Shown here: positions 1-3,283 of the stretch, piece by piece
How positions within the stretch are numbered: the first letter of the stretch is position 1
How the letters are laid out: each line of letters opens with the position of its first letter
Origin: Oscillospiraceae bacterium
GTDB taxonomy: Bacteria; Bacillota; Clostridia; Oscillospirales; Ruminococcaceae
NCBI GenBank assembly: GCA_014858325.1
Contig: RKCM01000117.1
Span: 1 to 5,141, forward strand
Length of the DNA: 5,141 bases
Direction of reading: 5' to 3'
Notes under the pieces: model-generated
Told to the model about the DNA's origin: nothing
Database searches by the model: none
Seen by the model: the letters and a program-made list of their open reading frames with translations, nothing else
Made by a program: the position numbers and the translations under genes

Positions 1-172
1 CCAGCAGCCGCCCGGCGGCGCACCGCTGCCCGCTGAGCAGCCCCGCCGCCAGCAGAAACAGCGCCCCGAGCAGAAAATTTACCAGGAGCAGCACATCCAG
101 ATAGATGACGGTTTTGATGGCCCTCGCCCCCTTTGCAACAGCGTAGCAGAGCCGCCGCCGAAAAAATGTCAC
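1..172 (-). CDS. spoIIGA: SpoIIGA-like membrane protease, N-terminal fragment
   Basis: The minus strand reads into the left edge as ...IKTVIYLDVLLLVNFLLG followed by a hydrophobic helix ALFLLAAGLLSG and an RLLG segment. This matches the start of SpoIIGA, the membrane-embedded aspartic protease that processes pro-sigma-E in spore formers: family members begin MK(T)xxYxDVxxxxNFxxxxxLL. Only about 40 residues of the roughly 300-residue protein are visible, so the protease domain is outside the window. The family-like N-terminus begins at position 118, where the codon is ATC, not ATG, although an SD-like AAAGGGGG lies 8 nt upstream (127-134). The only canonical upstream start in frame is GTG at 172, which I use for the extent; it would add an Arg-rich stretch not expected in the family and has no clear ribosome binding site. 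It could be an AUC-initiated gene, a gene with an extended N-terminus, or a decaying gene. Family identification is from recalled sequence similarity. Confidence 0.55.
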   Translation of the reverse strand, partial: MTFFRRRLCYAVAKGARAIKTVIYLDVLLLVNFLLGALFLLAAGLLSGQRCAAGRLL

Positions 173-180
173 AAAAGGGC

Positions 181-209
181 TTGCAATCCATCCGGGGTTG
201 CGGTATAAT
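181..209 (+). promoter_or_regulatory. Promoter of tRNA-Asn
   Basis: A -35 box TTGCAA (181-186), a 17-bp spacer and a perfect -10 box TATAAT (204-209) stand 43 bp before the tRNA. The predicted transcription start is near 216. This is the best housekeeping-sigma promoter match in the window, and it lies only a few bases from the GTG start proposed for the divergent spoIIGA-like gene. Confidence 0.8.
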
Positions 210-252
210 ATTTCTCGCAGCCAGCAATACGCTGCATCATAAAGACGAATAT

Positions 253-326
253 GCCTCTTTAGCTCAGTCGGTTAGAGCACCTGACTGTTAATCAGGGTGT
301 CGCCTGTTCGAGTCAGGCAAGAGGCG
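253..326 (+). tRNA. tRNA-Asn (anticodon GTT)
   Basis: A full cloverleaf can be folded by eye. The acceptor stem GCCTCTT (253-259) pairs with AAGAGGC (319-325), with discriminator G326. The D stem is GCTC (262-265)/GAGC (275-278). The anticodon stem CCTGA (280-284)/TCAGG (292-296) encloses the loop CTGTTAA with anticodon GTT at 287-289. The variable region GTGTC is five bases, and the T arm is GCCTG-TTCGAGT-CAGGC (302-318). The 3' CCA is not encoded (CTT follows), so it must be added after transcription. Anticodon GTT reads AAC/AAU codons. The gene stands alone as a monocistronic unit with its own promoter and terminator. Confidence 0.97.
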
Positions 327-333
327 CTTTTGG

Positions 334-362
334 AGCGGGGCCGAGGGTGGCTCCGCTTTTTT
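334..362 (+). terminator. Intrinsic terminator of tRNA-Asn
   Basis: AGCGGGGCC (334-342) pairs with GGCTCCGCT (349-357), nine pairs including one G-U, around a six-base loop GAGGGT. A run of six T residues follows (357-362). It begins eight bases after the tRNA end. Confidence 0.85.
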
Positions 363-468
363 AATGCATTTGGGGGCGGTTGGGCCCATTCTTAGGGGCT
401 AGTGTAACGGTTTTGTTGCTTTTTTCACACTTTTTTCAAAAATTAACGCTTTCTTAAAAAATGTCCTC

Positions 469-497
469 TTGAAGAAAATCCCATCTTGTGTTACACT
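469..497 (+). promoter_or_regulatory. Candidate upstream promoter P1 for mam
   Basis: TTGAAG (469-474), a 17-bp spacer and TACACT (492-497) form a moderate match to a housekeeping promoter. The -35 lies inside TCCTCTTGA (464-472), which is repeated exactly at 541-549 over the -35 of the stronger promoter P2. The -10 lies inside GTTACACTA (490-498), the inverted copy of TAGTGTAAC at 400-408, so a regulator binding there would cover it. Weaker than P2; it may be an upstream promoter or only a regulatory remnant. Confidence 0.35.
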
Positions 498-545
498 ACA
501 TCCAAGCATAAAAGATGTATTTCGGCATTCTGCCCGTTTTTCCTC

Positions 546-574
546 TTGAGAAATGCGGCACAGTGTGGTAATAT
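546..574 (+). promoter_or_regulatory. Main candidate promoter P2 for mam
   Basis: TTGAGA (546-551), a 17-bp spacer and TAATAT (569-574) preceded by TGG, an extended -10. The predicted start near 581 leaves a leader of about 188 nt before the mam start codon. It is the best-scoring promoter by eye between the tRNA terminator and mam, and suits a highly expressed gene. Confidence 0.6.
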
Positions 575-580
575 ATGACT

Positions 581-768
581 ATAGTGCTTTTCAAAAGCGA
601 TGGTCCCGCTCCTTGGGGCGGCAATGCTTTCCCCGCGCTGCTGCAAGCGCAGGGCCTGATTGTTTTGATGCAGCCGAGTGCGCACTCGGTTACATAGGTT
701 TCTTGTCAGGATGCGCATCCGGCAAGAGGCTGGTATATACGATTCAATATTGAAGGGAGTAATTCATC
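581..768 (+). promoter_or_regulatory. Structured 5' leader of mam
   Basis: No convincing coding region is seen between the predicted start and mam. The leader holds three hairpin-capable elements. The first is GCGCT (635-639)/AGCGC (646-650). The second is a perfect 16-bp palindrome CCGAGTGCGCACTCGG (674-689), able to fold as six pairs around GCGC. The third is a longer imperfect hairpin at 701-727, with outer TCTTG/CAAGA and inner GGAT/ATCC, again around GCGC. The last two share the centre TGCGCA and lie 33 bp apart. The ribosome binding site AAGGGAG (753-759) is nine bases before the first ATG, outside the hairpins. The hairpins may stabilise the mRNA or regulate it; I do not recognise a named riboswitch. 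Confidence 0.45.
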
Positions 769-1221
769 ATGATGATGCCTGCAAACTTCTCTGCAATCGC
801 AGAGAACGAGCTGACTTACGTCGTTGGTGGCAGCGCTGCTACCGACTTCGCTAAGACGCTCAACACCAACCTTGTTACCATCGTTGGTAACTCTTACGTT
901 GAGAAGCTGGTTAATGCTACACTGGGTGTGATGTTCGGTGGTGCATGGTCTTCTGATCACAGCATGGCTGATGCATTTTCTGCCACTTTTTTCGGTAAGG
1001 TTGGCGGTAAAGATATGAACGGCTTTAATAAGTTCCTGCAGACTGTGGGTCTGGGTGCTGCCGTTTATCAGCTGGGTATGGTCGGCACTAAGTCGAATGT
1101 CTCTGATCCTGCAAAGACTCTGGACGGCACGTTTGGCGACGACGGTAAGGAGAAGAAGTCCAAGACTATGTGGTTTACCGACGGTCTGGTGAACCAGACC
1201 AAGTGGCTCGGAACCCACTAA
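769..1221 (+). CDS. mam: MAM-family secreted protein with double-glycine leader
   Basis: This 150-residue protein is a member of the Faecalibacterium MAM family, known from F. prausnitzii as a 15-kDa secreted product whose peptides dampen NF-kB signalling in epithelial cells. The leader is residues 1-21, MMMPANFSAIAENELTYVVGG, ending in Gly20-Gly21, the cleavage site expected for a C39 peptidase/ABC exporter. The mature part has the blocks LNTNLVTIVGNS (31-42), TLGVMFGG (51-58) and GLGAAVYQLGMVGTK (94-108), which match my memory of the A2-165 MAM sequence closely. The C-terminus is Lys/Asp rich. The strain-to-strain variable middle (about 59-85) differs from A2-165 as I recall it. Three ATGs occur in tandem; the first has AAGGGAG nine bases upstream. 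Codons favour GGT, GCT and GTT, unlike GC3-rich malQ, in keeping with high expression. It is monocistronic, with its own terminator. No exporter gene is in the window. Confidence 0.88.
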   Translation: MMMPANFSAIAENELTYVVGGSAATDFAKTLNTNLVTIVGNSYVEKLVNATLGVMFGGAWSSDHSMADAFSATFFGKVGGKDMNGFNKFLQTVGLGAAVYQLGMVGTKSNVSDPAKTLDGTFGDDGKEKKSKTMWFTDGLVNQTKWLGTH

Positions 1222-1238
1222 GGTTTACGCCTGATTTT

Positions 1239-1270
1239 AAGGCGGCAAGTCGCAAGGCTTGCCGCCTTTT
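1239..1270 (+). terminator. Intrinsic terminator of mam
   Basis: AAGGCGGCAAG (1239-1249) pairs perfectly with CTTGCCGCCTT (1258-1268) around an eight-base loop, followed by TTTTC. The hairpin starts 17 bases after the mam stop codon. The 11-bp stem is strong, so mam is probably transcribed alone. Confidence 0.85.
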
Positions 1271-1334
1271 CTCATGCCATTTTGCAGGGGCAGGCAAAAA
1301 TTTTGCCCTTCGACAAAAAGCCCCAAATTTCCCG

Positions 1335-1363
1335 TTGCACAAAACTGGAAAATTTGATATCCT
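1335..1363 (+). promoter_or_regulatory. Candidate orphan promoter
   Basis: TTGCAC (1335-1340), a 17-bp spacer and TATCCT (1358-1363) lie in the gene-free stretch after mam. The predicted start falls near 1370, directly at a hairpin-rich segment that ends in an intrinsic terminator at 1456 with no ORF between. Confidence 0.35.
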
Positions 1364-1369
1364 ATTGCC

Positions 1370-1456
1370 GGAGAGAAACGGGATGCTCTCCAAACCAGTC
1401 GTTTTCATTTTATAACTCCGGGAAAGGCTCGCCGCGCAGGAACGGCGGGCCTTTTT
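1370..1456 (+). ncRNA. Possible small RNA, about 87 nt
   Basis: A candidate promoter, a structured segment and a terminator follow one another without a coding region. The 5' hairpin is GGAGAG (1370-1375)/CTCTCC (1386-1391). An alternative pairing joins CCGGAG (1368-1373) to CTCCGG (1416-1421) and would exclude the first, so two folds are possible. The 3' end is the terminator at 1423-1456. I do not recognise it as 6S RNA, a tRNA-like RNA or a known riboswitch. It could instead be an attenuated leader whose target gene has been lost, or a chance arrangement. Confidence 0.35.
1423..1456 (+). terminator. Intrinsic terminator ending the orphan unit
   Basis: AAAGGCTCGCCG (1423-1434) pairs with CGGCGGGCCTTT (1443-1454), 12 pairs including one G-U, around an eight-base loop CGCAGGAA. 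A T run spans 1452-1456. It lies 155 bp after the mam terminator, so it is more likely to belong to a separate transcript than to be a backup for mam. Confidence 0.75.
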
Positions 1457-1499
1457 CGATACACGGAAAAAAGACGAGCGGTGTCGCAATGCGGCGATA

Positions 1500-1648
1500 A
1501 AAACTTTGAAAAAGTTTTCGGGGCGTTTCGAGGGCATTCGACAGAAGAAAAACAACGAAATGCGAGAAAGCGTTTGTTTATACGGCATAATCTGTCGAAT
1601 ATACAGAGGCGGCGCAAAATGATACGCCTATTTTTTGAAAAAAGGCGG
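1500..1648. repeat. Nest of overlapping inverted repeats
   Basis: This non-coding stretch contains, in order: an A/T hairpin AAAACTTT (1500-1507)/AAAGTTTT (1511-1518); a perfect 10-bp inverted repeat ATTCGACAGA (1536-1545)/TCTGTCGAAT (1591-1600); an inner hairpin AAATGC (1558-1563)/GCGTTT (1570-1575); TCTGT (1591-1595) also able to pair with ACAGA (1603-1607); and CGCCT (1625-1629) able to pair either with AGGCG before it (1607-1611), leaving a T6 tail, or with AGGCG after it (1643-1647), which buries that T6 tail. The elements are mutually exclusive, like an attenuator, but I find no clear promoter just upstream and no known riboswitch motif. Confidence 0.5.
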
Positions 1649-1678
1649 CTGAAATTGTATAGGGAAGTGTGTTATAAT
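1649..1678 (+). promoter_or_regulatory. Promoter of the DUF6514-like gene
   Basis: A perfect -10 TATAAT (1673-1678) is preceded by TGT, an extended -10. The best -35 is CTGAAA (1649-1654) with an 18-bp spacer; extended -10 promoters tolerate a weak -35. The predicted start near 1685 gives a leader of about 125 nt. Confidence 0.55.
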
Positions 1679-1714
1679 ACCCTCGGAATTTCAAAGAGAA
1701 AGGAGGCGGCTTTG

Positions 1715-1726
1715 ATGACACCCTGA
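1715..1726 (+). CDS. Three-codon leader ORF (Met-Thr-Pro)
   Basis: ATG-ACA-CCC-TGA is preceded by AAAGGAGG (1699-1706) at eight bases, a better ribosome binding site than that of the gene downstream. The TGA overlaps an ATG (1726-1728) that is in frame with the downstream DUF6514-like gene. It may be a regulatory minimal ORF coupling translation to the next frame, or a chance SD/ATG pair. No protein product is implied. Confidence 0.25.
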   Translation: MTP

Positions 1727-1809
1727 TGCGATGCCGTAAAACTGTTTTACTTGCCGGACCTTCCGAAGAAAAGACATGGAATAAAATCGTTGAAAGAGAG
1801 GAATTTTCG

Positions 1810-2046
1810 ATGTTTGTCTATCGTTGTGTTGCAGAACATTTGAACCACCCTGAATTGGGAAACTATGACACCTTTGGGATCGTCGCTGACGAAGTGATCG
1901 AAGGCAAGACCATGGGCCGCGTCCTGGCAGCTGTGGAAGATGTTTCGGCGGACAGTGCGTTTGTGGAGCAGCTGGCGCGGAAATGCACCGAGCTGCAGCT
2001 GGAACCGAGCCAGCTGCAGGATGTGATCGAGGATGCGCTGATTTGA
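1810..2046 (+). CDS. Small DUF6514-like protein
   Basis: The predicted product is a 78-residue acidic soluble protein with no signal or membrane segment. The pattern Y-x-T-F-G-I (about residues 19-24), then a V-E-D-V-S-A-D turn (41-47), VEQLARKCTELQLEPSQL (52-69) and a closing DVIEDALI matches my recollection of the DUF6514 family of Clostridia, whose members end in ...L-P-x-x-L-x-DVIEDxL. The function of that family is unknown to me. The start at 1810 is chosen because GAGAGGA (1796-1802) sits seven bases upstream and family similarity begins at MFVYR. An in-frame ATG at 1726 would add 28 residues without clear similarity. The gene is transcribed from the promoter at 1649-1678, stands alone, and converges on the minus-strand operon across a shared terminator. 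Confidence 0.75.
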   Translation: MFVYRCVAEHLNHPELGNYDTFGIVADEVIEGKTMGRVLAAVEDVSADSAFVEQLARKCTELQLEPSQLQDVIEDALI

Positions 2047-2066
2047 GAGAAAAGAGAATACATAAC

Positions 2067-2114
2067 AAGACCCCCGCCGCAGGAACCATCGCAGTTCCGC
2101 ACAGCGGGGGTCTT
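2067..2114. terminator. Bidirectional terminator between convergent units
   Basis: AAGACCCCCGC (2067-2077) pairs perfectly with GCGGGGGTCTT (2104-2114). Inside it, GC (2079-2080) plus GGAAC (2082-2086) pairs with GTTCCGC (2094-2100) across a bulged A, making one long hairpin. TCTTTCT follows on the plus strand. It begins 20 bases after the DUF6514-like stop codon and 34 bases beyond the stop of the minus-strand 109-residue gene, so it can serve both; the minus-strand T tract (TCTTGTTAT) is weaker. Confidence 0.8.
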
Positions 2115-2148
2115 TCTGATTGAAAACAGTTTTGGTGCCGAAACGGCG

Positions 2149-2478
2149 TTACAGCGTTTTGACTTCCTTTTTCTGCCGCATGGCATCCGTATAATTCTGG
2201 AGTGCGTTCAGCGTCTCGTCCGAGCGGCCGGTGCGGGCAACGAAAGAATCGTAGAGCTTTTCGGCGACGCGGTAGCCAGTGCGGACCACATTGAACAGCA
2301 GCATGGGCACAAAGGTGATGGAGAAGGACAGCAGTCCGCCTCCCATGACAAAATCGCCAAACTGCAGATGATCGGTAAAGTCGTCCCATGCGGTGCGGAA
2401 GTCCCCGCCGCCGATGGTCTCACACGCCTCCTTTTCGGAGAGACGGGCGTAGGATGCAGGCAGACAAAGGTGTTTCAT
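2149..2478 (-). CDS. Double-glycine-leader secreted protein, 109 aa
   Basis: I do not recognise the mature protein. Residues 1-25 look like a double-glycine export leader, with LPASYARLSEKEACETIGG at 6-24 aligning without gaps to the leaders of the MAM protein and of the 152-residue neighbour. Cleavage after Gly24 would leave about 85 residues. The mature part starts with an acidic aromatic stretch (DFRTAWDDFTD), then GGG and a strongly hydrophobic segment at about 44-66, long enough to span or insert into a membrane. A charged helical tail (VARTGRSDETLNALQNY, then Lys/Arg rich) completes it. The start ATG at 2478 has GAAAGGAG nine bases upstream. It is the second gene of an operon, 36 bases after the stop of the 152-residue gene. 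A role as bacteriocin, effector or host-directed protein is possible; none can be read from sequence. Confidence 0.8.
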   Translation of the reverse strand: MKHLCLPASYARLSEKEACETIGGGDFRTAWDDFTDHLQFGDFVMGGGLLSFSITFVPMLLFNVVRTGYRVAEKLYDSFVARTGRSDETLNALQNYTDAMRQKKEVKTL

Positions 2479-2514
2479 CCCAAAGAACTCCTTTCAAAAC
2501 CGAATTCCGTCAGG

Positions 2515-2973
2515 TCAAGCCACCGCCAGCGTGGTGTTGGGGATGGCGGCTGCAGCAGCCTGCTCGGCGGCCTTATCGGCCTTGGACTGCTGGTAGATCT
2601 CCTTCATCTGTTTGTAGATGCTGACGACCGTGTTGATGGTCTGGCGGGCCCACAGGTAGGCATAGAAGCCGGCAAAGCTGCCCATGACCACGGCGCTCAC
2701 CTTGCCGCGGGTGTTCTGGCCGTCCCAGAAATACTGGATGGAGGTGGTCAGGCCCATGCCGTCGTCGTGCATCTCTTTCAGGCCGGTCATGGCGGAGTTG
2801 AGTGCACCCCGTCCCAGCATTCGCACCGAGTTGACAACGAGGTTGATGCCAAAGTTGAGCACTGCAGCCTGCATCTCGGACACGCCGCCCTCAATGTAGG
2901 TCATTTCGTCCTCGGAGAGGACCGCATAGGCTGCGGGCAGCACCATCGCACTCTGATATGTAAGTTCCATCAT
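2515..2973 (-). CDS. Double-glycine-leader secreted protein, 152 aa, MAM-like
   Basis: The predicted export leader covers residues 1-30 and ends LPAAYAVLSEDEMTYIEGG (12-30), sharing the E-x-E-[LM]-T-Y-x-x-G-G core with the MAM protein at 769-1221. Cleavage after Gly30 would release about 122 residues. The mature part has an amphipathic/hydrophobic stretch AVLNFGINLVVNSVRML (37-53), a Gly-rich turn, YFWDGQNTRGKVS (81-93), a hydrophobic helix AVVMGSFAGFYAYLW (94-108) and a Lys/Gln/Ala-rich helical tail (120-143). The order LN..LV.NS followed later by a G..A..Y.L helix faintly recalls the MAM body, which suggests a distant relative; that is inference. The first of two tandem ATGs (2973) is chosen, with AAAGGAG seven bases upstream. 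The longer open frame upstream crosses the promoter and was rejected. It is the first gene of the two-gene operon. Confidence 0.8.
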   Translation of the reverse strand: MMELTYQSAMVLPAAYAVLSEDEMTYIEGGVSEMQAAVLNFGINLVVNSVRMLGRGALNSAMTGLKEMHDDGMGLTTSIQYFWDGQNTRGKVSAVVMGSFAGFYAYLWARQTINTVVSIYKQMKEIYQQSKADKAAEQAAAAAIPNTTLAVA

Positions 2974-3028
2974 GGGAAAACTCCTTTCGCTCGTACGATC
3001 CGCACAGGGCGGAAAATCACTTATCAGG

Positions 3029-3057
3029 ATTATAGCATAATCCACCAAAAACAACAA
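3029..3057 (-). promoter_or_regulatory. Promoter of the double-glycine-leader operon
   Basis: On the minus strand, TTGTTG (3057-3052), a 17-bp spacer and a perfect TATAAT (3034-3029) preceded by TGC, an extended -10. The predicted start near 3022 leaves a 49-nt leader before the 152-residue gene. The leader has a small CCGC/GCGG hairpin (3000-3012) and an 8-bp palindrome TCGTACGA (2991-2998). The operon is thus transcribed separately from malQ. Confidence 0.65.
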
Positions 3058-3202
3058 GAGAGCGCGGAAACGAAAATCCACGCCAAAAAAGGAACAAATT
3101 GCGGCAAAACTGTGAAAAAGATGCGAACAAACGCATAAATATCGGCGCGCAGCCCGGCGGGGCAGGACGAAAAAATGTTGTGTGAAATTTGCGTCCGTAC
3201 TG

Positions 3203-3255
3203 AAAAACCGCCTCCCGGCAGCTTTGGCAAAAAGCAGCATGGGGCGGCGGTTTTT
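3203..3255 (-). terminator. Terminator of the mal operon (bidirectional)
   Basis: AAAAACCGCC (3203-3212) pairs perfectly with GGCGGTTTTT (3246-3255). After a mismatch the stem continues as CCC (3214-3216)/GGG, and an inner GCTTT (3221-3225)/AAAGC (3231-3235) closes the tip. In the malQ direction the stem is followed by five T residues (complement of 3203-3207). It lies about 29 bases after the malQ stop codon and separates malQ from the next operon. Confidence 0.85.
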
Positions 3256-3283
3256 ATGGGGAGAAAATGAAGAAGGAAACGCT

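Noticed and set aside
253..326. tRNA as a possible integration site for a mobile island carrying mam
   Set aside because: I could not find a repeated copy of the tRNA 3' end elsewhere in the window, and no integrase is present.
706..1218. A 170-residue minus-strand open frame over mam
   Set aside because: It lies opposite the clear MAM coding sequence, has no ribosome binding site, and its product resembles no family.
1655..1678. TTGTAT as -35 of the 1673-1678 promoter
   Set aside because: The spacer would be only 12 bp. The extended -10 with CTGAAA at 18 bp is more credible.
1726..2046. Longer start for the DUF6514-like gene at 1726
   Set aside because: The added 28 residues have no family resemblance, and a good ribosome binding site precedes the ATG at 1810. 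Kept only as an alternative tied to the mini-ORF.
2515..3240. 241-residue extension of the double-glycine-leader protein
   Set aside because: The extension crosses the promoter at 3029-3057 and the ribosome binding site before 2973, and would bury the export leader in the middle of the protein.
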